From NCBI RefSeq assembly GCF_000826545.1, contig NZ_CDME01000002.1:2241187-2305186 (forward strand): a stretch of 64,000 nucleotides of DNA. The letters are read 5' to 3'. Positions within the stretch are counted from its first letter, which is position 1; the number at the start of each line of letters is the position of its first letter. Positions 44,951 to 54,047 of this stretch are shown here, in pieces. Below the pieces are notes generated by a model that saw only the letters and a program-made list of their open reading frames with translations, was not told the origin of the DNA and made no database searches. This stretch comes from Kibdelosporangium sp. MJ126-NF4. GTDB taxonomy: Bacteria; Actinomycetota; Actinomycetes; Mycobacteriales; Pseudonocardiaceae. The translations under genes were made by a program, and so were the position numbers.

Positions 44951-47743
44951 TCAGCTGCAGCCGGAGGTGGAACCGCAGCCCTCACAGACGTAGCACGAAC
45001 CGGCGGGACGCATCTTCGTGCCGCAGGTCATGCACAGTGGGGCGTCGGCGACCGTGCCCAGCTGGATCTCGAGCAGTTCGGTTGAGCTGTGTGCCTTCTC
45101 GATCTCCGGCTTCGGCTGTGCGGGCGCGGATTCCACTGTGGACCGCATGCCTTCGAGGTCCACATCGGACGAGCCGTAGTCGTTGTTGACCTGCGCGGAA
45201 CGCTCACTTGCCGTGTAGATGCCCAACTGGGCGCGCTTCTCCATCGGCAGGTAGTCCAGCGCCAGCCTGCGGAACAGGTAGTCCAGCACGCTGGTGGCGA
45301 TCCGCACGTCCGGGTCGTCGGTCATGCCCGCGGGCTCGAAGCGCAGGTTCTGGAACTTCGAGACGTAGAACTCCAGCGGGATCCCGTACTGCAGGCCCAC
45401 CGAGATCGACATCGAGAACGCGTCCATCACGCCTGCCAGGGTCGAGCCCTGCTTGCCCAGCTTGACGAAGATCTCGCCGAGGCCGTCGTCGGGGTACGAG
45501 CCCGCGTGCAGGTAGCCCTCCGCGCCGCCGACGGTGAACGAGACCGTCTGCGACGGGCGCTTCTTCGGCAGGCGCTTGCGGACCGGCCGGTACTCGACGA
45601 CCGTCTCCTTCTCCGCCGCCTTGTCCGCGCGGGCGCCCTTGCCCGCCGACAGCGGCTGGCCGACCTTGCAGTTGTCGCGGTAGATCGCCAGCGCCTTCAG
45701 GCCCAGCTTCCAGCCCTGGAAGTAGATCTCCTCGACGTCCTCGACGGTCGCCGCCTCCGGCATGTTGACCGTCTTGGAGATCGCGCCGGAGATGAACGGC
45801 TGCACCGCGGCCATCATCCGGACGTGCCCCATCGGGGCGATCGACCGCTCGCCCATCGCGCAGTCGAACACCTCGTAGTGCTCGCGGCGCAGGCCCGGCG
45901 CGTCGATGACGTGCCCGTGCTCGGCGATGAACTCGATGATCGCCTCGACCTGCTCGTCCTGGTAGCCCAGGGACTTCAGCGCACGCGGCACGGTCTGGTT
46001 GACGATCTGCATGGAGCCGCCGCCGACCAGCTTCTTGAACTTCACCAGCGCCAGGTCCGGCTCGATGCCGGTGGTGTCGCAGTCCATCATCAGGCCGATG
46101 GTGCCGGTCGGCGCGAGCACCGACGCCTGCGCGTTGCGCCAGCCGTCCCGGACGCCGACCTCAAGGCCACGACGCCATTCCTCGCCCGCGATGCGCTGGA
46201 TCGCGGTGTCGTCCGCGGACAGGGTGCGGATCAGGTCGTTGGCCGCGGCGTGCTTGCGGATCACGCGGATGTGCGGCTCGGCGTTGCGGGCGTAGCCGTC
46301 GTACGGGCCGACGACACCGGCGAGCTCGGCGGAACGGCGGTACGCGACGGCGTTCATCAGCGAGGTGATGGACGCGGCGAGCGCGCGGCCGCCCTCGGAG
46401 TCGTACGCGTGGCCGGTCGCCATCAGCAGTGCGCCCAGGTTGGCGTACCCGATGCCCAGCTGGCGGAACTTGCGCGTGGTGTCGGCGATCGGCTCGGTCG
46501 GGAAGTCCGCGAAGCAGATCGAGATGTCCATCGCGGTGATGACGAACTCGACCGCACTGACGAACTTCTGCGCCTCGAACGTGCCGTCCGGACGCAGGAA
46601 CTTCATCAGGTTCAGCGACGCGAGGTTGCAGCTGGAGTTGTCCAGGTGCATGTACTCGCTGCACGGGTTCGACGCGGTGATCCGGCCCGACTCCGGGCAG
46701 GTGTGCCAGTCGTTGATGGTGCTGTCGTACTGGATGCCCGGGTCGGCACAGTTCCACGCGGCCGTGGCCAGCTTGCGGAACAGCTGCTTGGCGCTGACCT
46801 CTTCGATGACGTCGTTCGTGCCGCGCGAACGCAGGGCGAAGTCGCCGTCGTTCTCCACCGCGTGCATGAACTCGTCGGACACGCGGATCGAGTTGTTGGC
46901 GTTCTGGTACTGGACCGAGGTGATGTCCTTGCCACCGAGGTCCATGTCGAAGCCCGCGTCGCGCAGGACGCGGATCTTGGCTTCTTCCTTGGCCTTGGTC
47001 TCGATGAACTCCTCGACGTCCGGGTGGTCCACGTCGAGCACGACCATCTTGGCCGCGCGACGGGTCGCGCCACCGGACTTGATCGTCCCCGCGGACGCGT
47101 CGGCGCCGCGCATGAACGACACCGGGCCGGACGCCGTGCCGCCGGAGGACAGCAGCTCCTTGGACGAGCGGATCCGGGAGAGGTTCAGGCCCGCGCCGGA
47201 ACCGCCCTTGAAGATCAGGCCCTCTTCCTTGTACCAGTTGAGGATCGACTCCATGGTGTCGTCGACCGCGAGGATGAAGCAGGCGCTGACCTGCTGCGGC
47301 GACGCGGTGCCGACGTTGAACCAGACCGGCGAGTTGAAGCTGAACACCTGGTGCAGCAGCATGTAGGTGAGCTCGTGCTCGAAGATCTCGGCGTCGTCGG
47401 CCGTGTCGAAGTACTCGTGCTCCACACCGGCGGCCACGTACTTCTTCACCACGCGGTCGATCAGCTGGCGCAGGCTGCCCTCCCGCACCGGCGAGCCGAC
47501 CGCGCCGCGGAAGTACTTGCTGGTAACGATGTTGACCGCGTTGACCGACCAGAAGTCGGGGAACTCGACGCCGCGCTGCTCGAAGTTCACCGACCCGTCA
47601 CGCCAGTTGGTCATCACCACGTCGCGGTGCTCCCACGTGACCGCGTCGTAGGGGTGCACTCCCTCGGTCGTGAAGACCCGCTGCATCCGCAGGCCCTTGA
47701 CCTGCTGATCTCCCCCAGCGGGCACACCCACCGTCTCCGTCAT
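44951..47743 (-). CDS. nrdJ: Class II (adenosylcobalamin-dependent) ribonucleotide reductase
   Basis: The 930-residue enzyme reduces ribonucleotides to deoxyribonucleotides using coenzyme B12 and therefore works with or without oxygen. Family features seen are the N-terminal VFTTEGVHPYDAV, FSFNSPVWFNVG with a redox Cys shortly after (QVSACFIL), GGSGAGLNLS, the active-site region NPCSEYMHLDNSSCNLASLN, and APTGTIGLMMDCDTTGIEPD. The C-terminus carries a zinc ribbon (CMTCG...CYVCEGCG). The ATG at 47743 with AGGGAGAGGG upstream is chosen over an in-frame start 123 bases upstream. nrdR lies directly upstream, as in other actinobacteria. Confidence 0.96.
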   Translation of the reverse strand: MTETVGVPAGGDQQVKGLRMQRVFTTEGVHPYDAVTWEHRDVVMTNWRDGSVNFEQRGVEFPDFWSVNAVNIVTSKYFRGAVGSPVREGSLRQLIDRVVKKYVAAGVEHEYFDTADDAEIFEHELTYMLLHQVFSFNSPVWFNVGTASPQQVSACFILAVDDTMESILNWYKEEGLIFKGGSGAGLNLSRIRSSKELLSSGGTASGPVSFMRGADASAGTIKSGGATRRAAKMVVLDVDHPDVEEFIETKAKEEAKIRVLRDAGFDMDLGGKDITSVQYQNANNSIRVSDEFMHAVENDGDFALRSRGTNDVIEEVSAKQLFRKLATAAWNCADPGIQYDSTINDWHTCPESGRITASNPCSEYMHLDNSSCNLASLNLMKFLRPDGTFEAQKFVSAVEFVITAMDISICFADFPTEPIADTTRKFRQLGIGYANLGALLMATGHAYDSEGGRALAASITSLMNAVAYRRSAELAGVVGPYDGYARNAEPHIRVIRKHAAANDLIRTLSADDTAIQRIAGEEWRRGLEVGVRDGWRNAQASVLAPTGTIGLMMDCDTTGIEPDLALVKFKKLVGGGSMQIVNQTVPRALKSLGYQDEQVEAIIEFIAEHGHVIDAPGLRREHYEVFDCAMGERSIAPMGHVRMMAAVQPFISGAISKTVNMPEAATVEDVEEIYFQGWKLGLKALAIYRDNCKVGQPLSAGKGARADKAAEKETVVEYRPVRKRLPKKRPSQTVSFTVGGAEGYLHAGSYPDDGLGEIFVKLGKQGSTLAGVMDAFSMSISVGLQYGIPLEFYVSKFQNLRFEPAGMTDDPDVRIATSVLDYLFRRLALDYLPMEKRAQLGIYTASERSAQVNNDYGSSDVDLEGMRSTVESAPAQPKPEIEKAHSSTELLEIQLGTVADAPLCMTCGTKMRPAGSCYVCEGCGSTSGCS

Positions 47744-47862
47744 GACCGGTCCCTCTCCCTCTTGCTTCGCGATGACTGGCGCGGCCACGGCCGGGGTCCC
47801 CGTCCGATCCGGTCCGAGCGAATTCCTCTTCGTTGTCCTGCTCTTCGGCCGGGTCCGGCGGC

Positions 47863-48333
47863 TCACTGCTCCGCCTCCGACCGGTTGGCGATCGCTTCCC
47901 TCAGGTCCGCGATCTCCTTCTCGAAGTCCTCAACCGATGTGAACGACCGGTACACGCTGGCGAACCGCAGGTACGCGACCTCGTCGAGCTCGCGCAGCGG
48001 CCCGAGGATCGCGAGGCCCACCTCGTGGCTGGGGATCTCGGCGGCACCGGCCGACCGGATCGTCTCCTCCACCTTGTGCGCCAACTGCTGCAGCGCGTCC
48101 TCGTCGACCGGCCTGCCCTGGCATGCCCGCTGGACGCCGCGCACGACCTTGTCCCGGCTGAACGGCTCGGTCACGCCGGAGCGCTTGACCACCGCCAGCA
48201 CAGCCTCCTCGACCGTCGTGAACCTGCGGCCACAGCTGGAGCACGATCGCCTGCGCCGGATCACCTGGCCCTCGTCGACCTCACGCGAGTCGACGACCCG
48301 CGAGTCGGAGTGCCGGCAAAACGGGCATCTCAT
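47863..48333 (-). CDS. nrdR: Transcriptional repressor NrdR
   Basis: The 156-residue regulator starts [17 protein letters not shown] with a zinc ribbon (CPFC near residue 3, CSSC near 31) that binds NrdR boxes. An ATP-cone (about 49-139, [15 protein letters not shown]) follows and senses ATP and dATP. NrdR shuts off ribonucleotide reductase genes when dATP is high. The start at 48333 is preferred because the ribbon begins right at the N-terminus. It lies 119 bases upstream of nrdJ in the same direction. Confidence 0.96.
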   Translation of the reverse strand: MRCPFCRHSDSRVVDSREVDEGQVIRRRRSCSSCGRRFTTVEEAVLAVVKRSGVTEPFSRDKVVRGVQRACQGRPVDEDALQQLAHKVEETIRSAGAAEIPSHEVGLAILGPLRELDEVAYLRFASVYRSFTSVEDFEKEIADLREAIANRSEAEQ

Positions 48334-48445
48334 CGCACGCCCCCTCTTCTCACGGACAGTCACCCGGCAACACCCGTGCGTCACCGCAACAGCCTGGTTG
48401 GTGATCGACTTGTGGATGGAGCGTGGACAACCCGTCCGACCCCAG

Positions 48446-48493
48446 CCCCAACCTGTGGACTACTTACAGCGGTGTAACTACTAGATGTTGGGG
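48446..48493 (-). promoter_or_regulatory. Candidate pair of NrdR boxes upstream of nrdR-nrdJ
   Basis: CCCCAAC (48446-48452) and GTTGGGG (48487-48493) form a perfect inverted repeat. Each flanks an imperfect palindrome; the right one is AACTACTAGATGTT (10 of 14 positions self-complementary) centred on CTAG, which resembles NrdR boxes of high-GC bacteria. The rest of 48334-48832 holds no gene I can support and no cobalamin riboswitch signature; it does contain a small CTCCCC/GGGGAG hairpin near 48540. Confidence 0.5.
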
Positions 48494-48832
48494 TGACAGT
48501 ATGCCCGAGGCCTATCCGATGCAAGTCGACACGGCGTGTCTCCCCCGGTCGGGGAGTCGGAGTGGTGAGCACCACACGCGGAGTGGATCCGGACCGGACA
48601 GCACGGGCGCAATCAGCCGTTCGAGGGAACATCAGGACGAGCGACCGCCCACAGTGCGCGCTCACGGTAGGCAACCGAACGAGCGATCCACTTGGCAGGT
48701 CCACCCCGTACACAGGTCGCCGCGGAGGGACACACAACCTTCACGGGACCCGCCCATTCGGGACCCAACGCGGCCCGCGCACCGGCCGTCTCCAGGACAA
48801 CGCGACAAACACGACGAGAAGGAGACACGGCG

Positions 48833-48925
48833 ATGAGCTTTTTCGGACTCGGCAGACCCGTCGCCGCGCTGCTGGCCGAGAAACCCGTGGCCGGCTGGCT
48901 GCGCGACCGTGAACCGACCGCGTGA
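48833..48925 (+). CDS. 30-residue small ORF with a strong ribosome-binding site
   Basis: ATG 48833 is preceded by GAAGGAG at good spacing. The frame encodes 30 residues starting MSFFGLGRP and ending LRDREPTA, with an amphipathic helical middle (VAALLAEKPVAGWL). No homologue comes to mind. The good Shine-Dalgarno and lack of another gene in this stretch support translation, but the length is too short to be sure. Confidence 0.42.
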   Translation: MSFFGLGRPVAALLAEKPVAGWLRDREPTA

Positions 48926-49039
48926 AACAGCGGGAAATCCGGCGGGACGATCGGTACTGTCGATCTCATGCGGATCCACCTGAGCGGCTTCCGGTAGCTA
49001 CGCCAGGAAAGTCCTGGCGGTGCTACCAGGGAGCTTGCC

Positions 49040-49405
49040 TTGTCCCGCACCGTCCATCACAAGACGACGCCGCAATGGTCCGGCACAAGCCCATGGCGGA
49101 CTACCACGGTTGTCGGTTTTCGCTACAGCGCGGCGGTTCTCGCCGACGCGCGAGATCACCGGCCACGACCACAGCGCGTCCGGCGCCGAGTCGACTTCTA
49201 CTCATTCCCCCGCTCCCTGGCGCGCGACACCGAGGTCAGCCGCCTGGCCGAGATCACCGAACGCCGCGCGCGCCAGACACTGCGCCGGGAGCTGGCCGGT
49301 ATCCGCCGCCGCGTGAACCGCCTTTCCACCGGCGCTCTGCACTGGTGTGACATCGACGTCACACCCGCACGCCACCGCCACGAGGGGATCTGGCACTCGT
49401 GGTGA
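49040..49405 (+). CDS. Small basic protein of unknown function
   Basis: The frame opens at TTG 49040 with GGGAG just upstream and encodes 121 residues, very rich in Arg and His (MSRTVHH at the start; RRARQTLRRELAGIRRRVNR inside). It ends in a Trp-rich tail. Similar short basic proteins occur near lexA and nrdR in actinobacteria, but I know no function. High Arg content suggests nucleic-acid contact. It meets the LysM gene tail to tail with 14 bases between. Confidence 0.55.
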   Translation: MSRTVHHKTTPQWSGTSPWRTTTVVGFRYSAAVLADARDHRPRPQRVRRRVDFYSFPRSLARDTEVSRLAEITERRARQTLRRELAGIRRRVNRLSTGALHWCDIDVTPARHRHEGIWHSW

Positions 49406-49419
49406 ACACTGTCGGCGGC

Positions 49420-49917
49420 TCAGGGCGCTGACGGGACCTGGAGCGCCTGCCCGGCGAGCACGTTGTTGCCGGAGATCTCGTTGAGTTCGTGGATCCGGGC
49501 GATCACCGCCTCGGTGTCGTAACCGGGCGCGGATCGCTCGGCCACATCCCAGAGGCTCTCGCCGGGCTGCACCCAGACCACCGCAGTGCGCTCGGGGACC
49601 ACGTCGGCCGTGAGGGCACCCGCGACGCTGCCGACGCCCAGCACTGCGGCGAACATCCCGGCTCCGATGAGAATGGTCGCGGCGACACGCCTGCGGCGGC
49701 GGACCGTCGGAGTGCAGGCGGCGACGCGAGCGTGCGACGGCCTGCGCTGCTGCGCCTTGCGGCGCGCCCGACGGGGCGCCTTGGGCTCGGCGACACGGGC
49801 CCGCTTGACCGGTTTCGACTCCTCGACCTCGGGCAACGGCGGCACCAGCCGGAGCGTGGGCCTGGTTTCCTGGCCCAGCTGTGACAGGTCGATCTGGGTG
49901 CGTACCGGAGCCGCCAT
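49420..49917 (-). CDS. LysM-domain membrane protein, SOS-linked cell-division protein (ChiZ/Rv2719c-like)
   Basis: The 165-residue protein has a basic N-terminal cytoplasmic region and one transmembrane helix (about 80-103). The extracytoplasmic LysM domain contains VVWVQPGESLWDVAERS and NVLAGQALQVP. Position matches M. tuberculosis Rv2719c (ChiZ) and C. glutamicum DivS, which lie divergent from lexA and are induced by DNA damage to slow division. Two SOS boxes lie 28-59 bases upstream of its start, so LexA control is strongly supported. Confidence 0.9.
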   Translation of the reverse strand: MAAPVRTQIDLSQLGQETRPTLRLVPPLPEVEESKPVKRARVAEPKAPRRARRKAQQRRPSHARVAACTPTVRRRRRVAATILIGAGMFAAVLGVGSVAGALTADVVPERTAVVWVQPGESLWDVAERSAPGYDTEAVIARIHELNEISGNNVLAGQALQVPSAP

Positions 49918-49944
49918 GTCTTATCCTCCTCGAGCGACCTGAGA

Positions 49945-49960
49945 TCGAACACCGGTTCGA
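49945..49960. promoter_or_regulatory. SOS box 1 (LexA operator), perfect
   Basis: TCGAACACCGGTTCGA matches the actinobacterial LexA operator TCGAAC-N4-GTTCGA at every fixed position. It is 28 bases before the LysM start. Confidence 0.92.
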
Positions 49961-49976
49961 TCGAACGTCCGTGCGA
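49961..49976. promoter_or_regulatory. SOS box 2 (LexA operator), one mismatch
   Basis: TCGAACGTCCGTGCGA follows box 1 without a gap and differs from the consensus at one fixed base (G for T in the right arm). Two abutting boxes would allow side-by-side LexA binding. Confidence 0.75.
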
Positions 49977-50026
49977 ATGTGTACCACCAACCACCGACAA
50001 AAATCGAGATCTGCTCGGCGTGTCCC

Positions 50027-50042
50027 TCGAACAGGTGTTTGA
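50027..50042. promoter_or_regulatory. SOS box 3 (LexA operator), one mismatch
   Basis: TCGAACAGGTGTTTGA differs from consensus at one base (T for C). It lies 83 bases before the lexA start and is the likely autoregulatory site. Confidence 0.82.
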
Positions 50043-50124
50043 TCTCCAGGTCGAAGCGGACTACGGTCGGTAAAGATGATCGAGCTCGCCCACAGGTGGG
50101 CGAGGATTTTTGGAGGCGGAAGCG

Positions 50125-50832
50125 GTGCCGCAGCGCAGCAAGACACCAGAGCAGGGCGACAACATCCGCCCCTTCCCTGAGCCGACCGAGGAGCTGGACT
50201 CCGGCACCCTGCCGCCGCGTCAGCGCGCGGTGCTCGAGGTGATCAGAGCCTGGGTCGAACGGGTCGGCTATCCGCCGAGCGTGCGCGAGATCGGCGAGGC
50301 GGTCGGCCTCACGTCCACGTCGTCGGTCGCCTACCAGCTCAAAGCCCTCGAACGGAAGGGCTACCTGCGCCGGGACCACAACCGGCCGCGGGCGATCGGC
50401 GTGCTGCCGCCGGACGCGGACGCGGCCCAGTTGGCCGGGGACGACACTCCGGTCCCGACGCCCGCCTACGTCCCGGTGCTCGGCCGGATCGCGGCCGGTG
50501 GGCCGATCCTGGCCGAACAGGCCATCGAGGACGTCTTCCCGCTGCCGAAGGAGATCGTCGGCGAGGGCTCGCTGTTCCTGCTGAAGGTCGCGGGCGACTC
50601 GATGATCAACGCGGCGATCGCCGACGACGACTGGGTCGTGGTGCGCCAGCAGTCGGTCGCGGACAACGGCGAGATCGTCGCGGCGATGATCGACGGCGAG
50701 GCCACGGTCAAGACGTACAAACTGCGCGACGGCCACGTCTGGCTGCTGCCGCAGAACGAAGCGTACGACCCGATCCCCGGCGACGAGGCCACGATTCTCG
50801 GAAAGGTGGTCGCGGTCCTGCGGCGGCTCTAG
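50125..50832 (+). CDS. lexA: SOS repressor LexA
   Basis: The 235-residue repressor has an N-terminal winged helix (about 30-95; [23 protein letters not shown]) and a C-terminal self-cleaving peptidase domain. Autocleavage is expected at the Ala-Gly bond in GRIAAGGP. The catalytic Ser159 lies in GDSM and Lys196 in ATVKTY. RecA filaments on single-stranded DNA trigger cleavage and open the SOS regulon. The GTG at 50125 with GGAGG upstream is chosen over an in-frame TTG at 50110. SOS box 3 lies in its promoter. Confidence 0.97.
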   Translation: MPQRSKTPEQGDNIRPFPEPTEELDSGTLPPRQRAVLEVIRAWVERVGYPPSVREIGEAVGLTSTSSVAYQLKALERKGYLRRDHNRPRAIGVLPPDADAAQLAGDDTPVPTPAYVPVLGRIAAGGPILAEQAIEDVFPLPKEIVGEGSLFLLKVAGDSMINAAIADDDWVVVRQQSVADNGEIVAAMIDGEATVKTYKLRDGHVWLLPQNEAYDPIPGDEATILGKVVAVLRRL

Positions 50833-50920
50833 AACGAATCCGGCCGTAGATGATCACTGGGGAGTGAACTTCCGCCGTTCGGGCGCGTACTCGAGGGTTG
50901 AACCGGTTAACGTCTGGTCA

Positions 50921-51403
50921 ATGACCGGCCGCAAACCCTTGCGCCGCACAGCGTGGAGCATGCTGATCGGTGGTGTGGCGGCGACCGCGCTGATGCTCGG
51001 CGGAAGTGCCGTGGTCATCGGGCACGGCGAGACCGCCAGTTCAGCCGAGCCCGCAGTCTGGCCGGCGGGCGTGGACATCGGCGTGTTCCGGTCGGCCAGT
51101 ACCGACAGCCGGGGCACGGCCTGCACCGTCACCCAGCCCGACGGCCGCACGAGCATGGTGTGGCCGCGGTTCGGTGAACGCCTCAGGTCGGAGTCCGCCG
51201 ACGCGGCCACCATCGCGTGCGCCCCGTCGGCGACAGTGCTGTCCGAAGGGAAGCTCGCGGTCGCGCGGATCACCCGCAGCGAATGGATCGCGCTGCCGCT
51301 GATCGTGATGTTCCTCGGCGCGTTGCTGTTCGTCCCCCGGGTCACGATGCTCTGGACCAGCCTCAGCCGACCGTTCGGCAACCGGCTGCGCCGCCGGGTC
51401 TGA
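50921..51403 (+). CDS. Small two-helix membrane protein of unknown function
   Basis: The 160-residue protein has an N-terminal membrane helix (about 15-34), an extracytoplasmic middle of about 85 residues with two Cys (ACTVTQ and IACAPS) that may form a disulfide, and a second helix near the C-terminus (about 125-147), ending RRRV. Proteins of this form lie next to lexA in other actinobacteria. No function is known. The ATG at 50921 is preferred to one 57 bases upstream because it places the helix at the N-terminus. Confidence 0.8.
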   Translation: MTGRKPLRRTAWSMLIGGVAATALMLGGSAVVIGHGETASSAEPAVWPAGVDIGVFRSASTDSRGTACTVTQPDGRTSMVWPRFGERLRSESADAATIACAPSATVLSEGKLAVARITRSEWIALPLIVMFLGALLFVPRVTMLWTSLSRPFGNRLRRRV

Positions 51404-51415
51404 GATCCACCGGGT

Positions 51416-52459
51416 CTAGCGCCGAGAAGTCCCCTTGCGCCCGAGGTAGGCCAGGCCGCCCAGGACCACGAGGACGCCGATCACGACGGCCAGCCACGTC
51501 GGGAACCCGGAGTCCTTGGTGGCCGGTGCCGCGTTCGTGTCCCCCGCCGCACCGGCGGAGTTCCCCGGTTTCGCGCCCGGTTTGGCATCAGGGGACACCA
51601 TTCCCGTCGCGCCCGCGATGGCCCTGATCGGCTGGCCGACGCCTTCCGAGCCGGTCAGCAGCGTCCCGTCCGGTTCGAAGGCGATGGTTTCGCCCTGCGG
51701 TTCGTTCGGCAGCGGCACCCGCACGGGCTCCCGGCCGAGCGCCGCGACGATGTCGCCGTCCGGGGCGCTGTAGAGGTAGGCGTCGGTGTACGTCCGCAGC
51801 GCCACGACCTTCCCGTCGGGGCTGACCGCGCCGCCGGTCACCAGGATCGAGCCGATGGCGTGCGGGATCTGCGTAGGACCGCCTGGTGTGTCGGTGCTTT
51901 TCAGGTCGACCGCGGCCACTTTGGTCAGTTTCACCGGACCGGGACTCTGCAGCGCGCCTTCCGGCCGGTAGACCTGCGCCGCGCCGAACGGCTCCTTGGT
52001 GACCAGGTAGGGAACGCCTTTCTGGTCCATCAGCAGGGCTTCGGCGTCGTGCTGGCCGTCCGGATAGGACAACCGGTACAAGGTGGCCTTGCCGTCCGGG
52101 GTCAACGCGTGCAGCGCGACGTTGTCGCGTTTCTTGCCGTTGTCCCCGGTGTCGGCCAGCCAGAACGTGCCGTCCTTGGTGCGCGCCATGTCCTCGACGT
52201 CGAACGGGTCCGTCTTGTTGGTGATGGTGCGCTCGAGCTTGCAGTCCTTGGACAGCACGAAGACGGTCAGCTTGGTGCCGCCGTCGTTGGTCGCGTACAT
52301 CTTGGAGCCGTCCGACGCCAGGCCGGACAGCTCTCCGATGTTCTTGTTGTTGAGCACGCAGCGCTCAACCGGGTCCGCGTGTACCGCCGGGACCGGGGCG
52401 AGCGCCACGGCAAGAGCCAAGGCGCCTCCCCACGCCAAGGCTCTCCGTGCTCCGATCAC
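51416..52459 (-). CDS. Secreted, membrane-anchored beta-propeller-like protein
   Basis: The 347-residue protein has a signal peptide (about 1-29, cleaved near VHA-DPV). Repeated beta-propeller-type blades follow (IGELSGLASDGSKMYATNDG, MARTKDGTFWLADTGDN, and GGAVSPDGKVVALRTY). After a Pro/Ala-rich linker comes a C-terminal membrane helix (about 320-340) with a basic tail. The two Cys near the mature N-terminus (RCVLNN and DCKLER) may pair. The family resembles extracellular esterase-like or SdiA-type propellers but no catalytic site is evident. Confidence 0.82.
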   Translation of the reverse strand: MIGARRALAWGGALALAVALAPVPAVHADPVERCVLNNKNIGELSGLASDGSKMYATNDGGTKLTVFVLSKDCKLERTITNKTDPFDVEDMARTKDGTFWLADTGDNGKKRDNVALHALTPDGKATLYRLSYPDGQHDAEALLMDQKGVPYLVTKEPFGAAQVYRPEGALQSPGPVKLTKVAAVDLKSTDTPGGPTQIPHAIGSILVTGGAVSPDGKVVALRTYTDAYLYSAPDGDIVAALGREPVRVPLPNEPQGETIAFEPDGTLLTGSEGVGQPIRAIAGATGMVSPDAKPGAKPGNSAGAAGDTNAAPATKDSGFPTWLAVVIGVLVVLGGLAYLGRKGTSRR

Positions 52460-52473
52460 AACCAGTAGACGCG

Positions 52474-53895
52474 TCAGGCCGGGGCGCCGTTGCTTGTGAA
52501 CTGGCCCAGTGCTCCGGCCAGGTCACCATTCACCCGTGCGTGCAGCTGGGTGCCCTCCTGGGTGTGACGCTCAGCAAGCACCTCACCCTCCCGGTGCACC
52601 CTGGCCACGAGCTCGCCCCGGGCGTACGGCACCAGCACGTCGACCTCGACGTTCGGCCTCGGCAGCGCCGTGGCCAGGTGCTCGCGCAGCTCGTCGAGCC
52701 CGAGGCCCTTGTGCGCCGAGACGAACAGCGCACCGGGCAGCAGGTGACGCAGGCGCGCCAGCTGCAGCTCGTCCGCCACGTCGATCTTGTTCACCACCAG
52801 GACCTCCGGTGGCATCGCCGTGTCGTTGCGCTCGACGATCTCGTTGAGCACCTCGCGCACCGCGTTGACCTGCCACTCCGGGTTGTCGTCCGCGCCGTCC
52901 ACCACGTGCACCAGCAGATCGGCGTCGGCCACCTCGTCCAAGGTGGACCGGAACGCCTCGATCAGCTGGTGCGGCAGGTGCCGCACGAACCCGACTGTGT
53001 CGGTCAGCGTGTACGTCCGCCCGTCCGGGGTCTGGGTGCGCCGAGTGGTCGCGTCCAGTGTGGCGAACAACGCGTCCTCGACCAGCACGCCCGCGCCGGT
53101 GATGGCGTTGAGCAGGCTGGACTTGCCCGCGTTGGTGTAGCCCGCGATGGCCACGCTCGGCACCTCGTTGGCCACCCGGCGGCCGCGCTTGGTCGCCCGC
53201 ACGCCGGTCATCGCCGCGATCTCCCGCCGGAGCTTGGAGATCCTGGCGCGGATCCGCCGCCGGTCGGTTTCCAGCTTGGTCTCACCGGGGCCACGCAGAC
53301 CCACACCGCCGTTGCCGCCGCCCGCCCGGCCACCGGCCTGCCGGGACAGCGACTCACCCCAGCCGCGCAGCCGCGGCAGCAGGTACTGCAGCTGGGCCAG
53401 CTCGACCTGGGCCTTGCCCTCCTTGGACCGCGCGTGCTGCGCGAAGATGTCCAGGATCAGCGCGGTCCGGTCGATCACCTTGACCTTCAGGCGCGCCTCC
53501 AGCTGGCGCAGCTGGCCAGGGGAGAGCTCACCGTCACAGATCACTGTGTCCGCGCCGGTCGCCAGCACGGTCTGCAGGATCTCCTCGACCTTGCCGGAGC
53601 CGACGTAGGTGGCCGGGTCCGGCCGGTCACGCCGTTGGACGAGGCCTTCGAGAACCTCGGATCCGGCCGTCTCGGCCAGCCGGGCGAGCTCGGTCATGGA
53701 CGCTTCGGCGTGCTCGGCCGTGCCCTCGGTCCAGACACCGACCAGAACCACCCGTTCGAGCCGCAGCTGGCGGTACTCGACCTCGGTGATGTCGGAAAGC
53801 TCGGTGGACAGCCCGGCCACTCGACGTAGCGCGGAACGGTCCTCGAGCTCCAAATCCCCCGTCGAGACCAGTTCTTCCGCGAAGTCTTCCGTCAT
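52474..53895 (-). CDS. hflX: Ribosome-associated GTPase HflX
   Basis: The 473-residue GTPase has the HflX N-terminal domain (TYVGSGKVEEI and ELSPGQLRQLE), the glycine-rich GRAGGGNGGVGLRGPGE segment and the GTPase domain. That domain has P-loop GYTNAGKSSL, switch region TRRTQTP, DTVGFVRHLPHQL and NKID. HflX splits stalled 70S ribosomes under stress. The start at 53895 is taken over an upstream frame that adds 41 residues of poor quality. It precedes dapF and miaA here as in mycobacteria, although an MFS gene is inserted between. Confidence 0.96.
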   Translation of the reverse strand: MTEDFAEELVSTGDLELEDRSALRRVAGLSTELSDITEVEYRQLRLERVVLVGVWTEGTAEHAEASMTELARLAETAGSEVLEGLVQRRDRPDPATYVGSGKVEEILQTVLATGADTVICDGELSPGQLRQLEARLKVKVIDRTALILDIFAQHARSKEGKAQVELAQLQYLLPRLRGWGESLSRQAGGRAGGGNGGVGLRGPGETKLETDRRRIRARISKLRREIAAMTGVRATKRGRRVANEVPSVAIAGYTNAGKSSLLNAITGAGVLVEDALFATLDATTRRTQTPDGRTYTLTDTVGFVRHLPHQLIEAFRSTLDEVADADLLVHVVDGADDNPEWQVNAVREVLNEIVERNDTAMPPEVLVVNKIDVADELQLARLRHLLPGALFVSAHKGLGLDELREHLATALPRPNVEVDVLVPYARGELVARVHREGEVLAERHTQEGTQLHARVNGDLAGALGQFTSNGAPA

Positions 53896-54047
53896 TGAGT
53901 AAGCCCTGTCCTTACCTGTAGTAGCTATGTTACCCACCCATAGTCGCACGTCCGGCGGAATCCGCCGATTGGTTATCGCACCCCGTACAACGCCGCGAAC
54001 CACCCAATTCGTTCCCAACGCCCGGATGAGTCGGGCAAGGTGGTCGG

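Noticed and set aside
45089..48484. A 1131-codon open frame on the + strand opposite nrdJ
   Set aside because: It is a GC-bias antisense shadow of the real nrdJ and nrdR genes, with Arg/Asp/Val-rich nonsense composition.
48334..48832. Cobalamin riboswitch before the B12-dependent nrdJ-nrdR genes
   Set aside because: The B12-box type conserved core is not visible; only small hairpins and NrdR-like palindromes are seen.
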